In this document: piece after piece, positions 1 through 6,177 of the stretch
Layout: each line of letters opens with the position of its first letter
How positions within the stretch are numbered: position 1 is the stretch's first letter
Assembly (NCBI GenBank): GCA_964604565.1
Contig: CAZRZN010000215.1
Coordinates: forward strand, 1-7,580
Length of the DNA stretch: 7,580 bases
From: CAZRZN01 sp964604565
Lineage (GTDB): Bacteria > Pseudomonadota > Alphaproteobacteria > Rhodobacterales > Rhodobacteraceae
Reading direction: 5' to 3'
Translations under genes and position numbers: made by a program
The notes under the pieces: generated by a model
What the model was told of the DNA's origin: nothing
Seen by the model: the letters and a program-made list of their open reading frames with translations, nothing else
The model's database searches: none

Positions 1-559
1 GGGATTTCGACAGGCAGATGCGCGCTTCCTGAATGTGGCCGTCCCGGCAGGTGATGGTGATCATGTCGGGGTCAAGCCTTGGGTTGACCTTCAGAAAGGC
101 CTGTTCGACCACCGTCGCCGGAAGGGTGACAGCCTCCTCCAGACCGCGAAAGACCGGCGGGCGCGTAACGGCGTCATAGGCCGCGCGCGACCGGTCGTAA
201 TAATCGGCGGCCGCGAGGCCCGAGCAGACGCCATGTTTCTTCCACTGGTGCCATGCGAGACCGGCCGACCCCATGATATCCGTCATCGCGGCGGTCATGG
301 CGCGGGAGGGCGGGCGTTCCTGCGTCGGGCAATAAGCGGGCCAGCCCCGGTGATACTGGGGCCAGAGTCCGTGCAGTAACCAGCCAGCGTCGGTGTCGCA
401 TTGCTCCGCGTCGCGCGCATCGCCCTCCAGCGCGCACCAGTTGGGCGACCACGACAGCGCGAGGACGTAATAGTCGAATTCTCCGGCCTTGTCGCCGTCG
501 GCGCGGGCCAGGTTTGCCGCGAGGGTGACGCCCAGAACCAGAAATCTCAGCAATCGCAT
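1..559 (-). CDS. Secreted ribonuclease T2 family protein (3' end cut off by window edge)
   Basis: RNase T2 enzymes are exported endoribonucleases that cleave RNA through a 2',3'-cyclic phosphate intermediate. The reading frame is open from the ATG at 559 to the window edge (186 codons), so the stop lies outside. Residues 1-20 form a signal peptide ending in Ala-Arg-Ala, with predicted cleavage before D21. The mature part begins with the family signature YYVLALSWSPNWC (about residues 30-42). The first active-site block HGLWPQ (63-68, His63) and the second, HQWKKHGVCSG (104-114, His104 and His109), are both present. C42, C54, C77, C112, C171 and C182 could form disulfides. The C-terminal RICL stretch (180-183) resembles the end of bacterial members, so perhaps 20-30 residues are missing. 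The usual catalytic Glu of HEW is Gln105 here. A purine-rich RBS (AGGGGAAG) lies a few bases upstream of the ATG. It is divergent from trcR. The family call is secure; whether it is fully active is not. Confidence 0.93.
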   Translation of the reverse strand, partial: MRLLRFLVLGVTLAANLARADGDKAGEFDYYVLALSWSPNWCALEGDARDAEQCDTDAGWLLHGLWPQYHRGWPAYCPTQERPPSRAMTAAMTDIMGSAGLAWHQWKKHGVCSGLAAADYYDRSRAAYDAVTRPPVFRGLEEAVTLPATVVEQAFLKVNPRLDPDMITITCRDGHIQEARICLSKS

Positions 560-586
560 TTTCGCTTCCCCTTTGCTTGCATGGAT

Positions 587-614
587 ACTATATAGGCCGC
601 GAGTTTCCCGACAA
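587..614 (-). promoter_or_regulatory. Candidate sigma-70 promoter for the RNase T2 gene
   Basis: On the minus strand TTGTCG (614-609) is followed after 16 bp by TATAGT (592-587). This resembles a -35/-10 pair and would give a leader of about 20 nt before the ATG at 559. The -10 lies in the palindrome CTATATAG (588-595), so the plus strand could also use it for trcR, although I see no good plus-strand -35. This rests on consensus matching only. Confidence 0.4.
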
Positions 615-623
615 CGGTAACCC

Positions 624-667
624 GCTCCGCCCGCCGGAGCCGCCTTTGGCCCGTAAGGCCCTGGGCC
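624..667 (+). promoter_or_regulatory. GC-rich inverted repeats in the trcR upstream region
   Basis: Two adjacent inverted repeats lie between the divergent promoter region and the trcR RBS. The first is GCTCCG/CGGAGC (624-629 and 635-640) with a 5-nt loop. The second can pair as GGCCC/GGGCC (648-652 and 663-667) or alternatively as GCCTT/AAGGC (642-646 and 655-659). If trcR is transcribed from near 600, they would fold in its leader of roughly 110 nt. The alternative pairings are suggestive of structure but could be chance in GC-rich DNA. Confidence 0.25.
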
Positions 668-702
668 GGGCGAGAGGCATGCACGCGGGTCCGGTCAAGA
701 CC

Positions 703-708
703 AAGGAG
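703..708 (+). promoter_or_regulatory. Ribosome binding site of trcR
   Basis: AAGGAG is a near-perfect Shine-Dalgarno sequence, 8 nt before the ATG at 717. It fixes the start of trcR. Confidence 0.85.
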
Positions 709-716
709 AAAGACCC

Positions 717-1493
717 ATGTCAAAGCTGCTGCACCCAAAGGCGACCGCCGTCTGGCTGGTGGACAACACCACGCTGAGCTTCAAGCAGATCGCCGATTTC
801 ACCGGCTTTCACGAACTGGAGATCCAGGGAATCGCGGATGGCGACGTTGCAGCCGGGGTCAAGGGTTTTGACCCGGTCGCCAACAACCAGTTGGAACAGG
901 CCGAGATCGACAAGTCCGAAAAGGATCCGATGCGGCCGATGAAGATGAAGTTCAACCCTGCCGCGCGGGACGAGGACAAGCGCCGCGGGCCGCGCTACAC
1001 GCCCCTGTCCAAGCGGCAGGATCGCCCCAATGCGATTCTCTGGCTGGTCAAGTTTCATCCCGAGTTGACGGACGGGCAGATCAGCAAGCTGGTCGGCACG
1101 ACAAAGCCGACGATCCTGTCGATCCGTGAGCGCACGCACTGGAACATCCAGAACATGCAGCCGATCGACCCCGTCGCGCTGGGCCTGTGCAAGCAGAGCG
1201 AACTGGACGCCGTGGTGAGCAAGGCGGCCAAGGCGATGGAAGCGGTGATGACGGACGACGAGCGGCGCAAACTTGTGTCGACCGAACAGAGCCTCGAACT
1301 GGAACCGGAATCGCGCCTGCCCTCCGCCATCGAAGGATTGGAAACCTTCAGCCTCTCCGACCCGCGTGGCGAGGAGGAGGAGGAAGACAAGAAGAGCGAC
1401 AGCGACTATCTGGACGCGGAAAGCTTCTTCAACCTGCCCGGTGACGGCAAGGATGAGGACGACGAGGACGAAGACGACAAGGGAAACCGCTAA
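717..1493 (+). CDS. trcR: DUF1013 / TrcR-family cell-cycle transcriptional regulator
   Basis: This 258-residue cytoplasmic protein matches the alphaproteobacterial DUF1013 family, annotated as cell cycle transcriptional regulator TrcR. The recognisable parts are the N-terminus (MSKLLHPKATAVWLVDNTTL) and the central block RRGPRYTPLSKRQDRPNAI (89-107). Two helix-turn-helix-like segments are visible: residues 13-42 (WLV...LSFKQIADFTGFHELEIQGI) and 109-139 (WLV...LTDGQISKLVGTTKPTILSI). They align with each other, suggesting internal duplication. Residues 215-258 form a strongly acidic, probably disordered tail rich in Asp and Glu. A good RBS supports the start. The gene is divergent from the RNase T2 gene and convergent with recR. 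The DNA-binding role is inferred from the family name and the HTH-like pattern; the target genes cannot be told from this window. Confidence 0.93.
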   Translation: MSKLLHPKATAVWLVDNTTLSFKQIADFTGFHELEIQGIADGDVAAGVKGFDPVANNQLEQAEIDKSEKDPMRPMKMKFNPAARDEDKRRGPRYTPLSKRQDRPNAILWLVKFHPELTDGQISKLVGTTKPTILSIRERTHWNIQNMQPIDPVALGLCKQSELDAVVSKAAKAMEAVMTDDERRKLVSTEQSLELEPESRLPSAIEGLETFSLSDPRGEEEEEDKKSDSDYLDAESFFNLPGDGKDEDDEDEDDKGNR

Positions 1494-1509
1494 GGCGGAT
1501 CCGTCGGAC

Positions 1510-1533
1510 TGCCCGGGCAATCAGGTCCGGGCA
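1510..1533 (+). terminator. Possible terminator hairpin after trcR
   Basis: TGCCCGG (1510-1516) and CCGGGCA (1527-1533) form a perfect 7-bp GC-rich stem with a 10-nt loop, starting 17 bp after the trcR stop. No T-run follows, so it is not a canonical intrinsic terminator. It may act as a weak or factor-assisted terminator, or as a 3'-end stabiliser. Confidence 0.3.
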
Positions 1534-1644
1534 AGGCACCCCCGCGCGGATCGTCGTGCCGCCCGGAGGCTGGGCAGTTCGGTCCGGTTGACGCGATGCC
1601 AGAGTTTGACTGGGTCTGGCTGCGAGCAAGGCGGGGGGTTGGAA

Positions 1645-1658
1645 GGCCCCAAGGGGCC
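1645..1658 (-). terminator. Possible terminator hairpin after recR
   Basis: GGCCCC AA GGGGCC lies about 45 bp beyond the recR stop on the minus strand. It can fold as a 5-bp GC stem with a 4-nt loop followed by TTCC. The U-tract is poor. It lies in the convergent trcR/recR gap, where a terminator is expected, but the structure alone is weak evidence. Confidence 0.25.
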
Positions 1659-1701
1659 GGGTCGGCCTGTTTCAGGCGATGAACGCCGGGGGCGGGCCCG
1701 A

Positions 1702-2298
1702 TCAGAACCGTTTTCGCGCGCTCAGAGCGGCGGCGATCGTGCCATCGTCGAGATAATCGAGCTCCCCCCCGATCGGCACGCCCTGCGCAAGCGAACTTAG
1801 GGCAGTGCGCCCGTCCAGTTGATCCGCGATGTAATGGGCGGTTGTCTGGCCGTCTATCGTGGCATTGAGCGCGAGAATGACCTCCGTGACGTTCTCGGCC
1901 TCGATCCGGCGCAGGAGTTGCGGGATGCGCAACTGTTCAGGCCCGATGCCGTCCAGCGCGGAGAGCGTTCCGCCAAGCACATGGTAGCGCCCCCGGAAAA
2001 CCCGCCCGCGTTCCATCGCCCAGAGGTCTGCCACTTCCTCCACGACGCAGATCAGTCCGTTGGCGCGGCTCTCGTCGTTGCAGATTTCGCAGATGTCCGA
2101 GGTTCCGACATTGCCGCAGTTGAGGCATTCGCGCGCGGTGCGGGCAACCTCGGCCATGGCATCGGCCAACGGAGCCAGCAAGACTGCCCGCTTGCGGATC
2201 AGATACAACACGGCCCGGCGCGCCGAGCGGGGGCCGAGGCCGGGCAGGCGCGCCATCAGGTCGATCAGCGTTTCTATGGGGTTGCTGTTACGGGTCAT
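1702..2298 (-). CDS. recR: Recombination mediator protein RecR
   Basis: RecR works with RecO (and RecF) to load RecA onto SSB-coated single-stranded DNA during gap repair. The protein is 198 residues, the usual family length. In order it shows an N-terminal helix-hairpin-helix (about 11-30, RLPGLGPRSARR), a four-cysteine zinc finger (C58, C61, C70, C73), and a Toprim domain starting near residue 81 with E87-E88 and continuing through LALNATIDGQTTAHYI (142-157). The C-terminal signature GVPIGGELDYLDDGT spans 173-187. The frame stays open upstream to 2640, but that part overlaps the neighbouring exported-protein gene and lacks RecR similarity. The ATG at 2298 follows the upstream stop by 1 bp, indicating translational coupling. 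It is the last gene of the ybaB-gumN-recR run. Confidence 0.97.
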   Translation of the reverse strand: MTRNSNPIETLIDLMARLPGLGPRSARRAVLYLIRKRAVLLAPLADAMAEVARTARECLNCGNVGTSDICEICNDESRANGLICVVEEVADLWAMERGRVFRGRYHVLGGTLSALDGIGPEQLRIPQLLRRIEAENVTEVILALNATIDGQTTAHYIADQLDGRTALSSLAQGVPIGGELDYLDDGTIAAALSARKRF

Positions 2299-2299
2299 T

Positions 2300-3367
2300 T
2301 CAGGTGGCTTCGCCCGGCAGGGGGATGCGCGTGACCTCGAACCCTTCGGCGCGCAGCAGCGCCACGAGGCCGCGTTCACCCGGAATATGGAAATTGCCGA
2401 CAGCCATGAACAGGCCGCCGGAGGAGAGCGCGGGGCGCCCTGCGGAGATGAAATCCGCGTTGCGCTCATCCAGAAGATAGTCGGACATGCGAGTGTATAG
2501 CGCGGGGCCTTCGGGGCCGAGGGCTTCGGTGACATGGGCCGCGTCCCAAGCCATCGACAGGCCGATGCGGCCTTCGGCATAGAGCGCGATGGAGGTGGCG
2601 CGCGCATCAGGCGTGGCACCGGGCATAAGGTAGACCGCATAGGTTGCGATGATCGATCGCGCCAGATCTGCGTTTTGGGGTTGGTTCAGCTTTTGCGGTA
2701 GCCGGTCCGTGGGTTCCAGCGCAAGAACGGGCTGGCCGTTGATATGCGCCAGGGTCTGGATGTAGCTGTCCTGTGTTGGCAGAACGCCGGCACTGAAATC
2801 CTCGCAGGGATCATAGAGAAGAAGGTCCGAGAGCGCGCCGAACGTCAGATCGTCAAGCGCGCTGCGGGGCCAGCCAAGCGCCACGAGCCGGTTGCCGAGA
2901 TGGCGCTCGATCTCACGCGAAAGACCGAGGTCGGAAAACCGGAACGGATCCTCCGCGGGACGATAGATGTCGTTTCCTTCGATGTAGTCGGCGTAGCTGG
3001 CGCGGTCCGCGAAGGTCGGGTCGATTTCGAGTGCGATGCGTGTGGCGGAGTCGAGCGTTTCCAGCACGTCACCTGGCATGTCCAGAACCGCACGGTGGCT
3101 GCTGTGCATCGTGCCCCAGAGGTGCGATACCGCCCCGTCCGGAGCGGTGATCCGCCAGAAACGCCCGGTGGCATTGGCGATGCCGGCGGCGCGCTTTTCC
3201 AGTGTGGCGCGGGTTTCGGGGGCAAAAACCTCGTCGAAGACGGTGATCTGCGGCGGTTCGCACAGTGCCTTTGTGGCCCAGTCCTGCGCGTGCAGTCCTG
3301 ACAGCGGCGCCCCCAGCGCGCAGCATAGCGCCGTGAGGCGCATGAGGGCCTGGGGCGCGCGGCGCAT
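2300..3367 (-). CDS. TraB/GumN family exported protein
   Basis: This 355-residue protein belongs to the TraB/GumN (TraB/PrgY) group, whose bacterial members are largely uncharacterised and are suggested to be metalloprotease-like. Residues 1-27 form a signal peptide, with likely cleavage after HA27, so the mature protein should be periplasmic or outside the inner membrane. The two hallmark motifs are seen: GTMH (85-88) in the HLWGTMHSS block, and GNFH (324-327) in the C-terminal block LFMAVGNFHIPGERGL. The conserved histidines of these motifs are the presumed functional residues. An alternative start at M9 (3343) would give a shorter but still typical signal peptide; neither start has a strong RBS. 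The gene begins 3 bp after the ybaB stop and ends 1 bp before recR, so it is probably co-translated with both. The family call is firm; biochemical function is unknown. Confidence 0.88.
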   Translation of the reverse strand: MRRAPQALMRLTALCCALGAPLSGLHAQDWATKALCEPPQITVFDEVFAPETRATLEKRAAGIANATGRFWRITAPDGAVSHLWGTMHSSHRAVLDMPGDVLETLDSATRIALEIDPTFADRASYADYIEGNDIYRPAEDPFRFSDLGLSREIERHLGNRLVALGWPRSALDDLTFGALSDLLLYDPCEDFSAGVLPTQDSYIQTLAHINGQPVLALEPTDRLPQKLNQPQNADLARSIIATYAVYLMPGATPDARATSIALYAEGRIGLSMAWDAAHVTEALGPEGPALYTRMSDYLLDERNADFISAGRPALSSGGLFMAVGNFHIPGERGLVALLRAEGFEVTRIPLPGEAT

Positions 3368-3370
3368 GAT

Positions 3371-3715
3371 TCAGAAGGGCAGTTTCATGTCGGCGGGCAG
3401 GCCAAGGGATTCGGTGAGTTCGCGCATCTCCTGCTGTGCCCGGTCCGAGGCACGGGCCTGTGCGTCCTTGATCGCCGCAAGGATCAGATCCTCTGCCACT
3501 TCCTTCTCCGAAGGCACGAAGATGCTCGGGTCGATTTCCAGCCCGGTCAGTTCGCCCTTCGCGGTGGCAGTCGCCTTGACCAGTCCTGCGCCGGATTCGC
3601 CCGTGACGGTTATGCCGGCGAGGTCCTCCTGCATTTGCGCCATCTTGGCCTGCATGTCCTGCGCCTGTTTCATCATCTTGGCCATGTCGCCAAGTCCGCC
3701 CAAGCCTTTCATCAT
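3371..3715 (-). CDS. ybaB: YbaB/EbfC family nucleoid-associated protein
   Basis: YbaB/EbfC proteins are small dimeric DNA-binding proteins linked to nucleoid organisation, and their genes often sit between dnaX and recR as here. The 114-residue sequence shows the expected Met/Gln-rich N-terminal helix (about 1-32, GLGDMAKMMKQAQDMQAKMA). Next comes the beta-strand core with GITVTGESGAGLVKATATAK (34-53), then LTGLEIDPSIF (56-66) and a C-terminal helix. Two adjacent ATG codons (3715 and 3712) could serve; 3715 is used because it lies 8 nt from GAGGAG. It is the first gene of a three-gene cluster and has its own candidate promoter downstream of a strong terminator, so it is probably expressed separately from dnaX. 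Confidence 0.96.
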   Translation of the reverse strand: MMKGLGGLGDMAKMMKQAQDMQAKMAQMQEDLAGITVTGESGAGLVKATATAKGELTGLEIDPSIFVPSEKEVAEDLILAAIKDAQARASDRAQQEMRELTESLGLPADMKLPF

Positions 3716-3723
3716 GTTCCTGT

Positions 3724-3729
3724 CTCCTC
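3724..3729 (-). promoter_or_regulatory. Ribosome binding site of ybaB
   Basis: GAGGAG on the minus strand lies 8 nt upstream of the ATG at 3715. It favours the first of the two tandem ATG codons. Confidence 0.8.
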
Positions 3730-3748
3730 AGGGGTCCATTTGGCTGTT

Positions 3749-3777
3749 GTGATACGATGCGGGGACGGCGGGAACAA
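3749..3777 (-). promoter_or_regulatory. Candidate promoter for the ybaB-gumN-recR cluster
   Basis: TTGTTC (3777-3772) and TATCAC (3754-3749) on the minus strand are separated by 17 bp and would start transcription about 25 nt before ybaB. It lies downstream of the terminator hairpin at 3834-3857, where a new promoter would be needed. The -10 matches consensus at four of six positions, so this is a moderate prediction. Confidence 0.4.
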
Positions 3778-3833
3778 GCACAGGCTGTCGCGCGGGTTGC
3801 CGGGCGGCGGGATCCGAGTATTTCAGGAGAGAA

Positions 3834-3857
3834 GAAGCAGGGGCGGTCCCCTGCTTC
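3834..3857 (-). terminator. Strong hairpin terminator after the small Cys-rich gene
   Basis: GAAGCAGGGG (3834-3843) and CCCCTGCTTC (3848-3857) make a perfect 10-bp stem with a 4-nt loop. On the minus strand it is followed by TTCTCTCCT, a pyrimidine tract with several Ts, and it begins 26 bp after the stop of the 3884-4123 gene. On the plus strand no T-tract follows. This is the best intrinsic-terminator candidate in the window and separates dnaX and the small gene from ybaB. Confidence 0.7.
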
Positions 3858-3883
3858 GGGCCTTGTGGTGTTGGGTGATGGGG

Positions 3884-4123
3884 TTATTTGCCCAAGGTGC
3901 GCAGGTTTTGCGTTGGACCGGTTCCCGCGCCGACGGTGGCGCCCGGGCGCAGGGTGATGCCACCGGACTTGAACCCCTTGGCTTCGCACCAATATTCGGG
4001 GTCTTTGGTGCTGTCGTAGCGGCAGGTTTCGCCTGACTTGCAGGCAGGGTTACATCCTGCGGTCGCGCCTGTTGCGGTGAAGGCGGCGAAGCCGAGGGCT
4101 GTAATGGCGAGAATGCGTGTCAT
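3884..4123 (-). CDS. Small secreted Cys-rich protein, unrecognised
   Basis: This 79-residue protein matches no family I recognise. Residues 1-22 are a signal peptide (TRIL, then a hydrophobic ALGFAAF core, then ATA before the cleavage point). Cleavage after A22 is likely. Because Cys24 follows TAG, a lipoprotein alternative exists, though the -3 Thr is not a normal lipobox residue. The mature part carries four cysteines, C24, C28, C34 and C46 (spacing x3, x5, x11), which could form two disulfides. A Gly/Thr/Pro-rich Cys-free tail follows (about 52-79). The frame is open up to 4267, but the ATG at 4123 is chosen because GGAG lies 6 nt upstream and the signal peptide begins there. It lies between dnaX and ybaB, about 265 bp from dnaX, and ends at a strong terminator. 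RBS, signal peptide and terminator together support a real gene. Confidence 0.75.
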   Translation of the reverse strand: MTRILAITALGFAAFTATGATAGCNPACKSGETCRYDSTKDPEYWCEAKGFKSGGITLRPGATVGAGTGPTQNLRTLGK

Positions 4124-4129
4124 TTCAAT

Positions 4130-4133
4130 CTCC
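4130..4133 (-). promoter_or_regulatory. RBS deciding the start of the small Cys-rich gene
   Basis: GGAG on the minus strand lies 6 nt before the ATG at 4123. It supports the 79-residue form over the longer open frame beginning at 4267, whose extra N-terminus looks non-coding and would bury the signal peptide. Confidence 0.65.
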
Positions 4134-4243
4134 GATATGTCTTTGAAAATACGGTGTCGTTCAATCGAGCCCCGAAAGAATGCAATCTGCTGTCGGGTCT
4201 GTCTGGTGGGAAATTCATGACTTGATGCAGGCCTGTCGTGGCG

Positions 4244-4262
4244 CGGGCATGACGCATGCCCG
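4244..4262 (-). repeat. Perfect inverted repeat downstream of dnaX
   Basis: CGGGCATG (4244-4251) and CATGCCCG (4255-4262) form an 8-bp stem with a 3-nt loop, about 130 bp past the dnaX stop. No T-run follows on either strand, so it could be a weak terminator, a transcript-stabilising stem, or a protein-binding palindrome. No gene is visible at 4268-4388. Confidence 0.4.
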
Positions 4263-4388
4263 GTCATGGACGGTGCTGTGCGGGCGGCGATTTTGGCGCT
4301 TTCAAGGGATCAGGAGGTGGTAAGCGAAACGGACTGCTCCGGGAGGTCGGCATGGTGGTCATGCACGGGGGTTCTGATGTTCAGGAAA

Positions 4389-6131
4389 TCATTCCTCGAA
4401 CGGATCCCATTCTTCGTCGACCTCGGGCAGCGCCTCCTCGAGCGCCTGTGTCGCGGCGGCCTCCGGGGTGCGGATCCCGGTGATCTTCGCCTTGGGAAAG
4501 GCGGCGAGGGCGGCCTGCACCAGCGGGTGGCGTTGTGCCTCCGATTCGAGCGCCAGGCGATCTGCGTCGCGCCGTTCTACCACCGTCGGCGTGTCGCAGC
4601 CGTTTACCAGGGAAACCGCCCATCGGTTGCCCGTCCAGCGTTGCAGGGCGCTGCCGAGGCGCTGGGCAAGATCCGTGGCGGCGTCATCGGTCGGCGTGAA
4701 TTCGATGCGGCCGGGCTGATAGGCGGCGAGGCGCAGCCCGCCCTCGACTTCGACCAGCAACTTCACGTCGCGGTTGGCGCGGATCAGCTCAAGCACATGT
4801 TCGAAGGTGGGATAGTGCGCCAATGCCTCAACGGGATCGGGCGCCGCCGCGGTGGCGGCACCGCCGCGCTGCGCGGACGCGCCGCGCGGCGCGCTGCCCT
4901 GTGTCCCTTGCATCACGGGGCCCGGCGTCGGTGCGCCCGGGGGGCCACCGTTGGGCGAGGAAGGGGGCGGCGGGCTGTCGTGAAGTTTGCGCACCAGTTC
5001 ATCCGGCGATGGCATATCGGCCACATGTGTCAAGCGGATCACCGCCATTTCGGCCGCCATCATGGCCGAAGGCGCATTCGACACTTCCTCGATCGCCTTG
5101 AGCAGCATCTGCCATGTCCGCGCCAGCGCCCGCATGCCCAGACCGTCCGCATACCCACGGCCGCGGGTCCGTTCGTCGGGGGAGACCGTCGGATCCTCGG
5201 CAGCCTCGGGCGTGATCTTGACGACGGAAATCCAGTGCGTGAGTTCCGCCAGATCCCGCAGGACCGCCAGCGGATCGGCCCCGTCGGCATATTGCGCCGA
5301 CAGTTCCTGAAGCGCGCCCGCCGCATCGCCGCGCATGATATTTTCGAACAGATCCATCACGCGGCCACGGTCGGCGAGGCCCAGCATGGCGCGCACCTGG
5401 TCAGCGGTGGTTTCTCCGGCGCCATGGCTGATGGCCTGATCCAGCAGCGAGGTTCCGTCACGCGCCGATCCTTCGGCGGCGCGGCAAATCAGGGCCAGTG
5501 CCTCATCCGTGATCTCGGCCTGTTCCGCGGTGGCGATCCGGCGCAAGAGGTCGATCATTACTTCGGGTTCGATCCGGCGCAGGTCGAAGCGCTGGCAGCG
5601 TGACAGGACGGTGACCGGGACTTGCCTGATTTCGGTCGTGGCAAAGATGAATTTGACATGCGCGGGAGGCTCTTCGAGAGTCTTCAACAGGGCGTTGAAG
5701 GCACTCTTTGAGAGCATGTGCACCTCATCGATGATGTAGATCTTGTAGCGGGCCGAGGCTGCCCGGTAGTGCACGCTGTCGATGATCTCGCGGATGTCGC
5801 CCACGCCCGTCCGGCTGGCGGCGTCCATCTCCATGACGTCGACGTGACGGCCCTCCATGATCGCAACGCAATGTTCGCACTTGCCGCAGGGGTCTGTCGT
5901 GGGCGTGCCGGTGCCATCGGGACCGATGCAGTTCATGCCCTTGGCGATGATCCGCGCGGTGGTGGTTTTGCCGGTCCCGCGAATCCCGGTCATGATAAAG
6001 GCCTGTGCGATCCGGTCCGCCTTGAAGGCATTGCGCAGGGTGCGCACCATCGCCTCCTGTCCGACCAGATCGGCAAAAGTCTCCGGGCGGTACTTGCGGG
6101 CAAGGACCTGATAGGCGGCAGCGTCGGTCAT
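4389..6131 (-). CDS. dnaX: DNA polymerase III subunit tau/gamma (clamp loader ATPase)
   Basis: DnaX is the ATPase of the clamp loader, which opens and loads the beta sliding clamp; the long tau form also ties the loader to the polymerase. The 580-residue protein begins with the typical YQVLARKYRPETFADLVGQ. It has a Walker A (GIRGTGKT, 49-56), a zinc-binding cluster (C68, C82, C85, C88), a Walker B with DEVH (135-138), the NALLKTLEEPP helix (146-156), and the SRC motif with arginine finger R178 (177-179). A Pro/Gly/Ala-rich linker spans about 385-433, followed by an alphaproteobacterial-type C-terminal domain (434-580) ending in EEWDPFEE. No slippery A-run is seen near the linker, so E. coli-style frameshifting is not indicated; a short form, if made, would need another route such as proteolysis. 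The RBS before the ATG at 6131 is weak. Confidence 0.97.
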   Translation of the reverse strand: MTDAAAYQVLARKYRPETFADLVGQEAMVRTLRNAFKADRIAQAFIMTGIRGTGKTTTARIIAKGMNCIGPDGTGTPTTDPCGKCEHCVAIMEGRHVDVMEMDAASRTGVGDIREIIDSVHYRAASARYKIYIIDEVHMLSKSAFNALLKTLEEPPAHVKFIFATTEIRQVPVTVLSRCQRFDLRRIEPEVMIDLLRRIATAEQAEITDEALALICRAAEGSARDGTSLLDQAISHGAGETTADQVRAMLGLADRGRVMDLFENIMRGDAAGALQELSAQYADGADPLAVLRDLAELTHWISVVKITPEAAEDPTVSPDERTRGRGYADGLGMRALARTWQMLLKAIEEVSNAPSAMMAAEMAVIRLTHVADMPSPDELVRKLHDSPPPPSSPNGGPPGAPTPGPVMQGTQGSAPRGASAQRGGAATAAAPDPVEALAHYPTFEHVLELIRANRDVKLLVEVEGGLRLAAYQPGRIEFTPTDDAATDLAQRLGSALQRWTGNRWAVSLVNGCDTPTVVERRDADRLALESEAQRHPLVQAALAAFPKAKITGIRTPEAAATQALEEALPEVDEEWDPFEE

Positions 6132-6150
6132 GGGGTCTCGCGTCTGATAT

Positions 6151-6177
6151 GCCCGCCGAACCTAAAGCGCGGCGGGC
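6151..6177 (-). promoter_or_regulatory. GC-rich hairpin just upstream of dnaX
   Basis: GCCCGCCG (6151-6158) and CGGCGGGC (6170-6177) form a perfect 8-bp stem with an 11-nt loop. On the minus strand its near end is 19 nt from the dnaX ATG. If transcription starts further upstream, this stem would sit in the dnaX leader next to a weak RBS and could affect translation. It may also be an operator or chance GC-rich pairing. I found no convincing dnaX promoter in 6178-6492. Confidence 0.35.

Noticed and set aside
720..1520. Minus-strand open frame of 266 codons
   Set aside because: Antisense to trcR. Its hydrophobic-looking start is the complement of the acidic GA-rich tail of TrcR, and there is no RBS or family match.
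2299..2640. N-terminal extension of recR
   Set aside because: The frame is open, but these codons overlap the 3' part of the GumN-type gene and do not resemble RecR, which starts normally at 2298 with the standard length.
3069..3992. Minus-strand open frame of 307 codons overlapping ybaB and the GumN-type gene
   Set aside because: It is in a different frame from both real genes and its translation is low-complexity Arg/Gly/His-rich.
4146..4157. 12-bp exact repeat AAAATACGGTGT shared with 7500-7511
   Set aside because: One or two 12-bp matches are expected by chance in a window of this size, and the flanks do not continue the match well. It is not convincing as an att site or regulatory element.
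4266..5603. Plus-strand open frame of 445 codons
   Set aside because: It lies antisense to dnaX, whose ATPase motifs are certain. The translation is rich in Arg, Gly and His with no motif, as expected for a GC-rich shadow frame.
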